The notes beneath the pieces were generated by a model, which saw only the letters and a program-made list of their open reading frames with translations, was not told the DNA's origin and ran no database searches. Position numbers and translations under genes: made by a program. From assembly GCA_016584305.1 (NCBI GenBank), contig JACEEZ010021686.1:273501-337500 (forward strand): a DNA stretch of 64,000 nt, read 5' to 3'. Source of the stretch: Chionoecetes opilio. Taxonomy: Eukaryota > Arthropoda > Malacostraca > Decapoda > Majidae. Shown in pieces: positions 10,891 through 22,972 of this stretch (position 1 is the first letter of the stretch; each line of letters begins with the position of its first letter).

Positions 10891-11258
10891 AGAGTTTGTG
10901 TCATTTTGTGTTTTCATCTGTGTCATTATGGCTATAAATGAACAAATTACCAAAATATCAGCCGAGTGGCGACCTTGGTAACGGCTACACTAAGATCGCA
11001 AGCTAGTATTTACGTCCTTCCGCCCGTCTGCTGTTTATCGTCACCCGAAAAAAAAATGTAGTGAAATTTGAAACTGTTTATACTTGCAGATACAAAGCAT
11101 AAAACAACACTGAAACAGGGTAGATTATACAGTCATGATATAACTGCGTCTACTGCGCATGCCTATTCAGTGGCACATACAAACTAGTGATGCTAAAATT
11201 CGTAACATATGGCGCCTGGCGACATTAGTGCAGGTGGCGACTATAGTGTTATCTACGG
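10771..11258. mobile_element. TA-flanked MITE (family T, copy 1)
   Basis: The ends CCATAGATAACACTAAAGTC and, at the right, GACTATAGTGTTATCTACGG are inverted repeats, each bounded by TA. A TA duplication with short TIRs points to a Tc1/mariner-type MITE. The interior carries the module CATCCATGATTTCAGG shared with the Helitron-like elements. Length is 488 bp, with no ORF. Sister copies: 11,982-12,632, 16,364-16,620 and 51,763-52,247. Confidence 0.75.
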
Positions 11259-11599
11259 TAGTTATCAATACAACGATTAATTTTATTTAGCCTAGTATTT
11301 GTTATTATAAATATCTCATACAAAATTATTTGTTGATAAAAAACAGCCGAATATTATTTAAGGAAAGCTTAGTGTATTTTGTATATCCTATTTCGTATGT
11401 ATAAAATCTTCCATTCAAAAACTAGCATAGGAAGCTGTTTGTTTTGGTCTTATATTTGTTTATAATGGCCTATTTTTACATCTAGAAAAACTAGTGTTTG
11501 TATAGCAAGGTTTTAGTATTGGTTAAACAATTAATATTAATATTGGATATAATCACCTTTTATGTGGTTTAAGAATGCTTTAAAAAACATGTTCATAAA
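11259..11599. other. Unassigned AT-rich sequence
   Basis: No ORF, repeat copy or RNA gene recognised between the MITE and the next Helentron-like element. Confidence 0.5.
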
Positions 11600-11849
11600 C
11601 TAGGGGGGGCACTCAGTAGAGCGCATACCTCCGCCCGAATATTTCATCAATTGGTTGCCATGGGAACAGTTGTGATTCGATTTCATCCAAAATTAAATAA
11701 GTTCTTCCTTATACCAAATGGACTTGGTATACAAAGTTTGGTCCAAGTCTATTCGTAACTTTTCGAGAAATCCTGTACACTAACAAACAAACAAACAGAC
11801 AGATCGGGGTGAAAACATAACCTCCCTCCAATTTCGTTGGCGGAGGTAA
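11600..11849 (-). mobile_element. Short Helitron/Helentron-like element (family P, copy 2)
   Basis: Same structure as copy 1 and over 90% similar by eye: CTAG end at 11,600-11,603 next to AA (TT on the minus strand), the hairpin GCACTC-AGTA-GAGCGC, CCTCCGCC/GGCGGAGG subterminal inverted repeats, and the ACAAACAAAC run. Both copies are intact at both ends. Confidence 0.62.
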
Positions 11850-11981
11850 TAAACCATTATTGGCAAAACAATGTAATTGGTTTAAAAATAAAAAATAAAA
11901 ACGGTTTATTGGTCTGGTAGTTAACTGGTCTACCTAGTTTTTAAATAGTAGAATAAATATTCGGTCATGAGATAAATATTA

Positions 11982-12632
11982 CCGTAGATAACAGTAAAGT
12001 CGCCAGGACAACGTTTCTTTGTTATTTACAGACGTGTGGTGGCGTTAATACTTACATTTCTACATCCATGATTTCAGGAAAGTTAGAAGAGGCTATCTGG
12101 AAAGTCTGTGTCATTTTGTGTCTTCATCTGCGTCATATTAGGGCTATAAATGAATAAATTATAAAAATAAAACCGAGTGGCGACGTTGTTATACCTACTA
12201 CAGTAAAGTCGCCAGGTAGTATTTTAACCCAACAGTTGAGTCGCCACTCTGGGGAATTAGAGGTAAAGTAAAACAGGTCTCTATATATATTAGCTGCGGA
12301 AGATGCTTGGATATAAAAAAAATTGCTCTGCCAACGTGAAAACAAATTCTATTCAAGTTTGAAAGATCTGGCAAGTCTTGTGTCCTGTCGCCCGAGAGGT
12401 GATGAGCTACTGTCTGTCGTCGTGCCAAGAAAAACTTGAGAAGCAAAATGCGCAACAGCTATATTTGCAGATACAAAGCATAAAACAACGCTGAAAAGGG
12501 TAGATATAGTCATGATATAAACTACTGTGTATCATCTTCAGTGGCACATAAAAATCAGTAGTGATGCTATAATTCGTAATATTTGGCGGCTGGCGATATG
12601 ACTGCAGGTGGCGACTTGACTGTTATCTACGG
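11982..12632. mobile_element. TA-flanked MITE (family T, copy 2, enlarged)
   Basis: The TIRs CCGTAGATAAC and GTTATCTACGG are bounded by TA on each side. Its 651 bp includes about 170 bp near 12,200-12,450 that the 485-bp copies lack. That segment contains GTTGAGTCGCCACTC and may be a secondary insertion or an ancestral internal part. No transposase. Confidence 0.75.
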
Positions 12633-12701
12633 TAGGCTATTTTCATTATATAAATATTATACTTTTCATAGGACTAATAATAAATAGGCTACCGTTTTGC
12701 A

Positions 12702-12738
12702 TTATTATTATTATTATTAGTAGTAGTAGTAGTAGTAG
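12702..12738. repeat. (ATT)n(AGT)n trinucleotide repeat
   Basis: A short compound trinucleotide microsatellite. Confidence 0.9.
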
Positions 12739-12739
12739 G

Positions 12740-13540
12740 GGTATATGAGTCACGCAGAAGCAAAGGGGCGAAAGCCACAAATCCATTGATTTGAGTCATT
12801 AAGCTTCAAATGCTGGCTATGAATGCATAATGTTTTTCAATGTGTATGCCATTAAGTTATCTATCAGTATAATAGACAAGTTGCCTAACTTTTTTTTTTT
12901 TTTGTAAAAGGTTGGCCAATAAATTCCTAAACTGTAAAAAATCTTTTTAAACATTTTAATTTCAAAGGAAAAAGGCAAGACATAAAAAAAAAAATAAGGT
13001 TTAAAGTTGCCCAATGTCACGTGACTGCAAAGAGCTCCTGCGTTGGTCGTGACGTCATCAGATGTACACACGCGGGAGGCAGCGGAGGGTTATGCACGGT
13101 GTATTTACCTATAATGACACCAACAAAGCCATGTGGAAAGGGGAATTAAACATCATTGGTGATATGTACCAATTGCACAAACACTGGCAGGTCAACACCA
13201 GGGAAGATATTCCCAATTTCAAGAAAAGATTCATCTCAATTCCCAAAGATTATAAAATAAGGAAGCGATGGTAGCTGGCTTTATATCGCTTATGTTGTGG
13301 TGGATGTACACACTCGGCTCGGCTCGGACTCGCTCTTTCCCGCGCATGTACATCTCGTAACGTCACGACAATGGCGACTGTTCTTTCGAACAATTGACTT
13401 TATCACCACTTTTACAGCACGAATTAATTTGTTGGGGGTAGGAAATATACATACTATCCCACTCTACAAATATGGCAGAACACATTTTTAAAGTCTAATC
13501 ATAACATACAACTTGTCGTGTCTGTTCGAGTTTTTTTTTT
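12740..13540. other. Unassigned; contains a small inverted-repeat unit
   Basis: No recognised gene. Positions 13,047-13,076 (GTGACGTCATCAGATGTACA) and 13,340-13,372 are inverted copies, so about 325 bp may be a small TIR element. The open frame inside it (13,062-13,274, 70 codons) is rich in charged residues but matches nothing I know. Confidence 0.45.
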
Positions 13541-13550
13541 TTTTTTTTTA

Positions 13551-15547
13551 GTTTTTTTTTTTTATTCATCACAAAGGACTGGCCAAGGTCACAACAAAAA
13601 TGGGTAACACAAAGCCCGCCTAGTTGCCAGTCCCTATAAAGAAGACAGTAAGAGAATAATATAAAAAAGGGGTGAGCCGATTTAGTTCGGGAGGTGTCTT
13701 GTTACTCTTCTTTTGAAAAGATTTAAGTCATAGGAAAGTTGAAAAATAGAAACAGGAAGAGAGTTCCAGAGTTTACCAGTGAAAGGGATGAAAGAGTAAA
13801 GATACTGATTAACTCTTGCATTAGGAAGATGGACAGAATAGGGATGAGAATGAGTAGAAAGTCTTGTGCAGCGAGGCCGCGGGAGGGAGGGAGGCATGCA
13901 GTAAGCAAGTTCAGAAGAGCAGTGAGCATGAAAATAACGGTAGAAGAGAGCAAGAGAAGCAACATTGCGGCGGTGATTTAAAGATTGAAGACAGTCAGTC
14001 AGAGAAGGGGAGCTGATGAGACGAAAAGCTTTTGACTCAACCCTGTTAAGGATAGCTGTATGAGTGGATCCTCCCCAAACATGTGAGACACACTCCATAC
14101 ATGGGCGGATAAGGCCCCTGTAGAGAGCAAGCAATTGGGAGGGAGAAAAAAAAGGACGCAGACGCCACAGGATACCTAACTTCTTAGAAGCTGTTTTAGC
14201 AAGAGATGAGATGTGAGATTTCCAGTTCAGATTTTTAGTAAAGGATAGTCCTAGAATGTTCATTGTAGAAGAAGGAGACAGTTGAGTGTCATTGAAGAAG
14301 AGGGGATAGGTATCTGGTAGGTTTTGTCGAGTAGATAGGTGAAGAAATTGAGTTTATGAGGCATTGAACAAAACAAGGTTTGCTTTGCCCCAATCAGAAA
14401 TTATAGAAAGATCAGAAGTTAGGCGCTCGGTGGCATCTCTCCGTGAATCACTTAGTTCCTGTTGAGTTGGACGTCTATTAAAACGTCGTTGAAAAATGCA
14501 GGGTAGAATCATCAGCGTAGGAGTGGATAGGGCTTTGAGTTAGACTTAGAAGATCATTAATGAATAATAGAAAGAGAGTGGGTGATAGGACAGAACCCTG
14601 GGGAACACCACTATTGATAGATTTAGGAGAAGAACAATGTCCGTCTACAGTAGCTGCAATAGAACGGTTTGAAAGGAAACTTAAGATGAAGTTACAGAGA
14701 GAAGGATAGAAACCGAATGAGGGTAGTTTGGAAATTAAAGATTTGTGCCAGACTCTATCAAAAGCTTTTGATATGTCTAGGGCAACAGCAAAAGTTTCAC
14801 CGAAACCCCTAAAGGAGGATGACCAAGATTCAGTTAGGAAAGCTAGAAGATCGCCAGTAGATCGCCCTTTACGGAAACCGTACTGACGATCAGATAGAAG
14901 ATTGTGAGCAGATAGATGCTTAAGAATCTTCTTATAGATGCAAAAACTTTAGAAAGGCAGGAAGTCAAAGCTATAGGACGGTAGTTTGAAGGATTAGAAC
15001 GGTCACCCTTCTTAGGAACAGGTTGGATGTGAGCAAACTTCCAGCAAGAAGGAAAGGTGGAAGTAGATAGACAAAGACGGAAAAGTTTGACGAGGCAGGG
15101 TGCAAGCACAGAAGCACAGTTTTTGAGAACAATAGGAGGGACTCCGTCAGGACCGTAAGCCTTCCGAAGATCTAGGCCAGAAAGGGCAAAGGAAACATCA
15201 TTACGAAGGATCTTAATGACAGGCATAATATAGTCAGAGGGTGGAGGAGAAGGAGGAACAAGCCCTTCATCAACCAGAGTGGAATTTTTAGCAAAGGTTT
15301 GAGCGAAGAGTTGAGCTTTAGAAATAGATGAGACAGCTGTGGAGCCATCTGGGTGAAGCATAGGAGGGAAAGATGAAGAAGAAAAATTGTTAGAGATGTT
15401 ATTTGCTAGATGCCAGAAGTCACGAGAGGAATTTGAATCAGAAAGATTTTGACATTTTCTATGAATGAAAGAGTTTTTGGTAAGTTGAAGTAAAGATTTG
15501 GCATGATTACGGGCAGAAATATAAAGGGCATGAGTTTCAGGAGATGG
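13551..15547 (-). pseudogene. 5'-truncated LINE (jockey/CR1/L2 group) reverse transcriptase
   Basis: Reading from 15,547 down to 13,682, the protein includes the RT fingers (GLDLRKAYGPDGVPP, then CWKFAHIQPVPKKGDRSNPS and NYRPIALTSCLSKV), the palm block with VPQGSVLSPTLFLLF, the catalytic YADD (about 14,505), and a C-terminal tail (KLGILWRLRPFFSP, PCMECVSHVWGGSTH, FTGKLWNSLPVSIF). The ORF is broken by frameshifts near 14,850 and 14,350, so it is dead. The endonuclease and 5' half are missing. The 3' end is an A-rich tail at 13,530-13,562 after CCTTTGTGATGAA. Other fragments are at 27.6, 37.7, 38.2 and 46.2 kb. Confidence 0.88.
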
Positions 15548-15641
15548 ATGCTTACGGTACCGTACCTTTTCGTTTCTTCACATAATATTATATTTTTGTT
15601 TATTTTTGCGTGTTTGTCACCCTACTATGCAACCATACTAA

Positions 15642-15824
15642 AGGCGTTTTCTGCGGGGATCCTGATTGCAACCGAAAATTTTTCGGTTGCTCAAATTTCG
15701 ATCCCTGTTCAACCATCCAGGGAAGATGATTGGCCCGACCCGCAATCATTTGTTGTTGTTGTTGTGACCGTTTGCAATCGAAAATTTTCCGATTGCAACC
15801 AAAAATCCCCCGCAGAAAACGCCT
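15642..15824. mobile_element. PIF/Harbinger-like MITE (183 bp)
   Basis: TIRs AGGCGTTTTCTGCGGGG and its complement, flanked by TAA duplications (15,639-15,641 and 15,825-15,827). Subterminal GATTGCAACCGAAAATTTTT blocks are also inverted. The 3-bp TAA duplication is typical of PIF/Harbinger. It sits about 95 bp beyond the 5' break of the LINE. Confidence 0.75.
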
Positions 15825-15829
15825 TAAAT

Positions 15830-16363
15830 AAAGCTTCACCGAATAAATTTCATAAAATGTTTTAAGTTATACATAACGAGGCTTAGATACGTGTGAATTT
15901 TTTTTTTCCTATGCTCATTAGTTTTTTTTATATGAAATGTTTAAACGTCAATGAAAATACCAATATCATTAAATATAAATTTTTAAATGATTTTTTTTTT
16001 ACGGAAGACCATGATTACTGAAACATCTATCATTAAAATATGCATACTCACCGGTCTTCTGATAACACTTCTTGAGTGACATGAAGGGGGGGAGGTGGGG
16101 GGGATCTAGTAGTCAAGGAAGTCGTCGTCGGGGTCAGACATTATTACAGCCAAGGTAAATATAGCTAACGCAAGGTAGTTTCACCACCCCCTCGCCGCGC
16201 AGGGGGACGTGACGTCATGGAATATTTAGAGGGAGAGGAGGGGGGAAGAGAGACAGAGAACGAAAATGATAATAATTATACCGTATCCTAATGTAAATTA
16301 TTATTCGGCTTTGTACAAACAGTAGTGGTAATTAATTAAGAACTTAAGTTGAACCATTGTTTA
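15830..16363. other. Unassigned AT-rich sequence
   Basis: No gene or repeat identified. Poly-T runs and a GGGGGGAGGTGGGGGGG tract near 16,085. Confidence 0.5.
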
Positions 16364-16620
16364 CCGTAGATAACAATATATAGTCGCCAGTCGCTCGCCA
16401 CTGCACTAATGTCGCCAGGCACATTATATTACGAATTTTAGTATCACTACAGACTTTTATGTGCCAATGAAGACATGTAGTGTGATGTGCATAATATAAA
16501 CTACTGTGCATGCCTCTTCAATGGCACATAAGTCTGTAGTGATGCTACAATTCACAATATATGGCGCCTGGCGACATTAGTGCAGTGGCAAGTGACTGGC
16601 GACTATAGTGTTATCTACGG
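16364..16620. mobile_element. TA-flanked MITE (family T, copy 3, short palindromic form)
   Basis: CCGTAGATAAC/GTTATCTACGG ends bounded by TA. The 257-bp interior consists of two inverted copies of the family's 3' part (GGCACATAAGTCTGTAGTGA against its mirror), so it is a fold-back derivative lacking the shared CATCCATGATTTCAGG module. Confidence 0.72.
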
Positions 16621-17002
16621 TAGGTGGTACATGATAATTTATAAGATATGATTTTTATTGGAATTGATGGTATGTACTACAATGATATGGAGAAAATAAT
16701 TGTGATATTTATCTAACAGAGGAAGGAATATAAGTGGAGACAGTTTGGCTACACAGCTCTGCCGTGTTTTCTGTTACTCTATTTCCCTCCACTCTCTCCT
16801 CTTCTCATACCTCCCCTGACTGTCTTTCCTCCTTTACCACTCATGCTATCTTGTGTGGTCTAATTAATGGACTTTCATAATCATGCTATCTTCCTTTTCA
16901 CATTATAATTCTTACACTGTATGCAGTTCAGGGAGGTAAATAATATGCCGTTATACTATACCACAATATGCTTTATTTTTATGCTGAAGGATTTATGCTA
17001 CC

Positions 17003-18452
17003 GGAAAGGAGGAGTGAGGAAGGAAGGAGGGAGGGAGGGATGGGGGAGAGAAGGAGGGAGGGAGGAAAGGAGGGGGAAGGAGGGAGGAAAGGAGGGGGAA
17101 GGAGGAGGAAAGGAGGGGAAGGAGGGAGGAAAGGAGGGGAAGGAGGAGGGAGGGATGGGGAGAGAAGGAGGAGGGAGGAAGGAGGGGAAGGAGGGAGAAA
17201 GGAGTGGGAAGGAGGGAGGAAGAAGGATGGGAAGGAGGAAGGGAAGAGAGAAGGTGGAAGGAAGAGAGAGAGAGAAGGTGGAAGGGAAGGGGGAAAGGAG
17301 GGAAGGAGAAGAGAGAAAGGTGGAAGGGAGAGGAGAGGAGAGAAGGTGGAAGGGAGAAGAGAGAGAGAGAAGGTGGAAGGGAGAGAGAGAGAGAAGGTGG
17401 AAGGGAGGGGAAGGAGGGAGGAAAGAGAAGGTGGAAGGGAGAGAGAGAGAGAGAAGGTGGAAGGGAGGAAGGGAGAGAGAGAGAGAAGGTGGAAGGGAGG
17501 GGGAAGGAGGGAGGAAAGAGAAGGTGGAAAGGGAGAGAGAGGAGAAGTGGAAGGGAGAGAGAGAGAGAGGTGGAAGGAAAGAGGAAGGGGAAGGAAGGGA
17601 GAGAAGAGAAGGTGGAAGGGAGGGGGGAAGGAGGGAGGAAAGAGAAGGTGGAAAGGAGAGAGAGAGAAGGTGGAAGGGAGAGAGAGAGAAGGTGGAAGGG
17701 AGGAAGGGAGAGAGAGAGAGAAGGTGGAAGGGAGGGGGAAGGAGGGAGGAAAGAGAAGGGGGTGGAAGGGAGAGGAGAGAGAAGGTGGAAGGGAGAGAGA
17801 GAGAGAAGGGAAGGGAGAAGGAGAGAGAGAGAGAAGGTGGAAGGGAGGAAGGGAGGAGAAAGAGAGAGAAGGTGGAAGGGAGGGGGAGAAGGAGGGAGGA
17901 AAGAGAAAGGTGGAAGGGAGAGAGAGAGAGGTGAGGAGGGAAGAGAGAGAGAAAGGTGGAAGGGGAGGGGAGAGAGGGAGGAAAGAGAAGGTGGAAGGGA
18001 GGAGAGAGAGAAGGTGGAGAGAGGGAGGAAGGTGGAAGGGAGAGAGAAAGGTGGAAGGGAGGAAAGAGGAAGGGGGAAGGGAGGAGAGAGAAGAGAAGGT
18101 GGAAGGGAGAGAGAGGAGAAGGTGGAAGGGAGAGAGAGAGAGAAGGTGGAAGGGAGGGGGAAGGAGGGAGGAAAGAGAAGGTGGAAGGGAGAGAGAGAGA
18201 GAGAAGGTGGAAGGGAGAGAGAGAGAGAAGGTGGAAGGGAGAGAGAGAGAAGGTGGAAGGGAGAGAGAGAAGGTGGAAAGGAGAGAGAGAGAGAAGGTGG
18301 AAGGGAGAGAGAGAGAGAAGGTGAGGGAAGAGGGAGGAAAGGAGGGGGGAAAGAGAAGGTGGAAGGCGGGAGGAAAGGGAAGGTGGAAGGGAGAGAGAGA
18401 GAGAAGGTGGAAGGGAGGAAGGGAGAGAGGAAAGGAGGGGGAAGGAGAGAGA
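17003..18452. repeat. GA-rich minisatellite, GAGAGAAGGTGGAAGGGAG unit
   Basis: About 1.45 kb in which the + strand is almost only purines, built from GGAAGGAGG units at the left and GAGAGAGAAGGTGGAAGGG units (about 22-40 bp) at the right. Long open frames on both strands (up to 537 codons) follow from the lack of stops in GA repeats and are not genes. The right edge changes to GAGTGTGTG at about 18,450. Confidence 0.95.
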
Positions 18453-19497
18453 GTGAGAGTGTGTGAGTGTGTGTGTGGACCCACCCATGTCGGCTGACAA
18501 AGCCTGACTGAAGCCAGCAGAAATTCAAACCCTATTGGCGCGATATTCATTGACGTCACGCAGGGATGCGCACAACGGACTGATTTTGCCACGACGCCCC
18601 CCCAACGTGAAACTACCTTGCGTTAGCTATATTTACCTTGATTACAAGCCTCGTCCACGCCCCCATTGTGACGACATTCCTGCTGCTGCCACTGCATTTC
18701 TTACTAATTTTTCTTATATGCAGTGTGTGTTGAGGAAGGCAACAATACAGACAGGGACACTTACTATTACCCAGAACTATGTAGATCTAGTGATTTTCGA
18801 CTGTGATCTGTCTATCAAATTTGCCATCTAGCGGCTAGCGGGAAATCTGGCGGGTGTAGGACACCGTCTAGTGATTTTCTGGCGATTTCGTTTTACAGAG
18901 ACGATATAACTTACAGCTCTATAAAAGAATGAATACATTTCAATCAAGAATTTTTTATTTTTTATAGTGGAATGAAATTAGTTAAATGAATGCAAATGGG
19001 TCACCCCTATGGATATTCCTTCGTTGGTACACACTTGCTAGAATTTTACACGTACCATTCCTGTCCAGATTATGGGACCTTGACGCAAATCCGACGCCAG
19101 GAGGCGCCAGTGATCAGTTTTTTTTTCCACGGAGTATTACACACCAGCTGCACTTCTTGATCATCAATTTTGCTGTAATAATTACACTATTTATTTCTAA
19201 TCATGTCTAAACCACAATACACTCAGAAGTTTAGAAAATAATGGTTAAATGATACAGTAGAGCTGATTGTAGAGCTAAGAGAATGGATTACTGAAAAAAA
19301 GGCAGTGGTGAAATCGTACACTAATGTGCAAATTTTGCCAGTGCCCCCTGAACTCAAGTCGAGTGATATATATACTATATTTTGCATATATATAAAATTT
19401 GTCTTGTCTTGATCAGCGGGTTTTGAGATTGAATCTAACGGGATTTGAAATTATTCGATGGCAACACTGCTATCACGGGTGACGGGCAGGAGTAGGA
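18453..19497. other. Unassigned non-coding sequence
   Basis: No exon or repeat recognised. The open frames at 18,535-18,831 and 18,986-19,210 have no domain I know. Confidence 0.5.
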
Positions 19498-19623
19498 CCA
19501 GGGTGGGCATTTTCGAAGGGGCTCTAAACTACACTCTCTTAGCGTCCTAAGACCGACTTAGTTATACCGGGCTAAGAAGACTACTAAGGAAGCATTTTAG
19601 GACGTCACCTTAGCCTCGTGTAA

Positions 19624-20440
19624 AGGCGGCGTCACACTAGCACTTTTTCCGTCTAGTTAGACGATCTCCGTTGGTTTTTTCTCGCTCTGACTAGTTAGTC
19701 CGTCTGAATCAGTCAGTCTGAGTCAGTCGATCGTGATCGTCTTGATATGGAAAGTTGAAGTCAACTTTCTTAGTCAAATCAAAATCCATAGTGATTACTT
19801 GAAAGATATTCGATATAAATCAGTAATTTTTTGCAAATTATAATTCAATACATTTGAAAGTATTGAAAATATTCACGTGACTATTGTACATGTAGATACA
19901 TTTAAAAGCCGGTTCTATATAACAGCCAACAGTCTCTCGCATGACTCGATTGTTCTTCTTCTTCTTGTGACCTTTTCTGCTTATTATCGCTTTGTAGGTC
20001 GTCTGTCAAGCTCGTTGTGTTTCTTTTTCAAGACACACTCAAAATTTGTTTCTCACTCTAAAAGACTTCAACTTAAGATTCTAGACGAAATGCTGTGGAC
20101 ACGTAGGTAGCTCAGAAGAATTTCTCGTTGAATGCATACGCGTGGCCACCCTCTAGCTTGTCTCTGGGACCACAGAGACTTGTACACCAAGAAGGTCTAG
20201 ATATTCTAGATCTTATCTAGGTCGATATTAGGTCTACTACTGATAAATAATACACATAATTAAGTGTATATCAGCAATAGCTTGCCCTGGCGTCGGAGCC
20301 TTGTTTGTTTACATGCAACAGCTGACTGGTAGTGCAGGCGAACGATTGTGTGTGTGTGACGGCTTGCAGTCAGAAAATTGTTAGTTATGAGAAAGTTGCA
20401 GAAAAAACTAGACGGAAAAAGTGCTAGTGTGACGCCGCCT
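19624..20440. mobile_element. PIF/Harbinger-like MITE (817 bp), nested
   Basis: Perfect TIRs of about 36 bp beginning AGGCGGCGTCACACTAGCAC, flanked by TAA on both sides (19,621-19,623 and 20,441-20,443). The interior is non-coding, with repeated CAGTCAGTCTGAGTCAG motifs. It is inserted inside the larger CAGGG element. Confidence 0.8.
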
Positions 20441-20540
20441 TAAGGGGACAGTAAGCCCAACCCTTCTTAGTGCCACCACCTCCGCTTCAACCAATCAGCG
20501 CGTGCGACACAAGTCTGTATTTGGCGGGAAATACGTATAC

Positions 20541-20596
20541 CACGCCGAGGGAATCTCTCTCTCTCTCTTCTCTCTCTCTCTTCTCTCTCTCTCCTC

Positions 20597-20673
<77 letters not shown>

Positions 20674-20760
20674 CTCTCTCTCTCTCCTCTCTCTCTCTTC
20701 TCTCTCTCTTTCTCCTTCTCTCTCTTTCTCCTCTCTCCTCCTCTCTCTCCTCTCTCTCTC

Positions 20761-20827
<67 letters not shown>

Positions 20828-20930
20828 CTCTTCTCCTTCTATTATTTCTTCTCCTCCTCTTCCTTCTCCTTGAGTTGCCAGATATGTATTTCTGCTACAG
20901 TCACAGTGCAGTGTCACCACGCCGAGGGAG

Positions 20931-20961
<31 letters not shown>

Positions 20962-20974
20962 CTCTCTCTCTCTC

Positions 20975-21005
<31 letters not shown>

Positions 21006-21020
21006 CTCTCTCCTTCTCTC

Positions 21021-21056
<36 letters not shown>

Positions 21057-21125
21057 CTCTCTTCTCTCTCTCTGTCTCCTTTTTTTTCTTCTATTATTTC
21101 TTCTCCCTCCTCTTCCTTCTCCCTG
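20541..21125. repeat. Duplicated CT microsatellite block
   Basis: Two copies of the order CACGCCGAGGGA, (CT)n, TATTATTTCTTCTCC, CTCTTCCTTCTCC lie in tandem (about 20,541-20,870 and 20,917-21,125). The CT tracts are about 280 and 180 bp. The shared edges show segmental duplication rather than two independent expansions. Long frames here are artefacts. Confidence 0.85.
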
Positions 21126-21283
21126 TTCATCCTCCACACACACATGTCATAGCCAGTATGTGATATTATCGTGAATAACGAAACTTTTTTACTGGTGAGT
21201 TTTGATGTTTAGAATTAATCTGCTAGGTAACCGTTTCTGTCGCAAATCATATCTATTCCAGCCAGCCCACCCCTATATATATA

Positions 21284-21381
<98 letters not shown>

Positions 21382-21412
21382 CCCACACCTATGTATATAG
21401 TATTATATATAG

Positions 21413-21452
<40 letters not shown>
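21284..21452. repeat. (TA)n microsatellites, two adjacent
   Basis: About 100 bp and 35 bp of TA separated by a GCCCACACCTATG spacer. A similar CAGCCCACCCCTA stretch precedes the first tract. Confidence 0.95.
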
Positions 21453-21454
<2 letters not shown>

Positions 21455-21753
21455 AATTTATACATAGTGTATTATACAGCCTAATATACTATATATATAG
21501 TCTAAAATATATAATATATAACCAATAATATAACCATTGTTGTTATGGTGACGAAGAAAATTGCGGGCTAAGACGACCCCAACCCTGCCTTAGCCTACAC
21601 TCGTTGCGCTGTCCTAGGCGGAGCGAAATTTGCTTCCGAAAATGTCCAACTAGCGCTAAGATGGTCTTAGTCCCCTAAGATGGTCTTAGTAGTGTTCGAA
21701 AATGCCCCCCCTGGACGTCGACTCGTCACGTCAGTCAGTCACTGACACTCAGT

Positions 21754-21932
21754 CAGGGTTGTGAACTGTACGATAATTATCGTATTTGTACGATACTTTG
21801 ACTATCCGTACGATGTACGATGCATGGTTGAGAATCGTACACGAAAATACGATAATTGACTCACAAATATGATTATATTATAGTCATACAAAAATTATCA
21901 TCGCAAAAAAAAAAATCTCGCTGTCAACTTTC

Positions 21933-22002
<70 letters not shown>

Positions 22003-22627
22003 AGTTTGACTTTTGGTCCTTTGCATGACATGGATTTGGACCGTTGCTTGCCGCATTAGAACGCAGATTGTGAGAGGGTATTTAGCAAGGTTAATCTTAC
22101 CAAGACAAAGGTAAGACACTGACTTCCAACGGGAACCATACTTGGTTCTCTTCCACCAGCGCAGTGTGTAAGGGAAAAGGGAGATTGTGTTACTTTCATC
22201 CCTACACATGATATGATGTGTCAATGACAACTGACACACTATCATTATAAGCGCAAGCTGACACGGGATAAAAGAATAGAGGAGGAACAGGAATTCCTCT
22301 TTTCTTTTGAGGATGATAGCTATGTAGAGTTCTCGAGTTCAGCTTCTTTTGAGTCATTATATGTTACTAAATATATTTTTGTTTTATTTAATTTCATTTA
22401 TTTTTGAAAAAAAAAATTAACATGGAATTTTGTGTCATGATTGGATATATTATATATTTTGGTGAAAAGAGAATATATTTTTATATGTGAAATGCTGAAT
22501 TCAATTATGTATATACTTATCTACTGACTATATTATTTTAGCTAAGGTTGTACGATAATCTATCTGAAAGTACGATAATTTTGGTGGCTCGGTACGATAA
22601 TGTGGGCTACAAAGGTTCACAATCCTG
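21754..22627. mobile_element. Non-autonomous hAT element (874 bp)
   Basis: The ends are CAGGGTTGTGAACTGTACGA and, on the minus strand, CAGGATTGTGAACCTTTG. The 8 bp outside are CACTCAGT and CAGTCAGT, a 7/8 target duplication. Both features fit the hAT superfamily. Repeated subterminal GTACGATAAT motifs occur at both ends. The interior has a GA microsatellite (21,935-21,996) and no transposase. Confidence 0.72.
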
Positions 22628-22691
22628 CAGTCAGTATCACAAGACGCTGTGAGTGCGAAGCAAGGTTTAACAAACAGTGATAGGCTGTGGC

Positions 22692-22905
22692 ATAGACCAC
22701 TGTATACCTGGACTGTTCACGCGACAATCTTTTGAAATTACAAGCTGCATAGCGGCCTGTGGCCCGCCCGACGAAGAGATATAGTGGTCTATGGACTATC
22801 ATATAGACTGGTTTATCAGTATATATGATATACTGTAAACTTCGTAAATGTTTGTTCTATAATATTATCAAATAAAAAACAGTAAAACACCCTAAAAAAA
22901 TGCTG
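22692..22905 (+). mobile_element. Foldback family C, single arm
   Basis: One arm of the palindromic element found complete at 31,552-32,500: CATAGACCACTGTATACCTG, then GACTGGTTTATCAGTATATA and TTATCAAATAAAAAACAGTA. It breaks off near 22,905, just before a perfect 42-bp palindrome at 22,918-22,959. Confidence 0.75.
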
Positions 22906-22917
22906 TTATCTATGACG

Positions 22918-22959
22918 AATCTATGACGGCGTCTATTATAATAGACGCCGTCATAGATT
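22918..22959. repeat. Perfect 42-bp palindrome without spacer
   Basis: AATCTATGACGGCGTCTATT is mirrored exactly about 22,938/22,939. It marks the left border of the + strand protein fragment that follows. Confidence 0.95.
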
Positions 22960-22972
22960 TGGTATAGATTAT

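Larger units (their letters stand above)
19498..21714. mobile_element. TIR element with CAGGG...GGGCATTTTCGAA ends
   Basis: The left end CCAGGGTGGGCATTTTCGAA (19,498) mirrors the right end (minus strand CCAGGGGGGGCATTTTCGAA from 21,714). Subterminal TAAGACC...CTTAG repeats occur at both sides. The CAGGG start suggests hAT, but no 8-bp target duplication is visible. The interior is a nested Harbinger-like MITE plus CT and TA arrays, and no transposase remains. Confidence 0.5.

Noticed and set aside
13062..13274. Small host gene of 70 codons
   Set aside because: It lies inside a small inverted-repeat unit, has no recognisable domain and no splice context.
16968..18592. Several 330-540-codon open frames on both strands
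   Set aside because: All fall in the GA-rich minisatellite. Overlap in most frames shows they follow from repeat composition.
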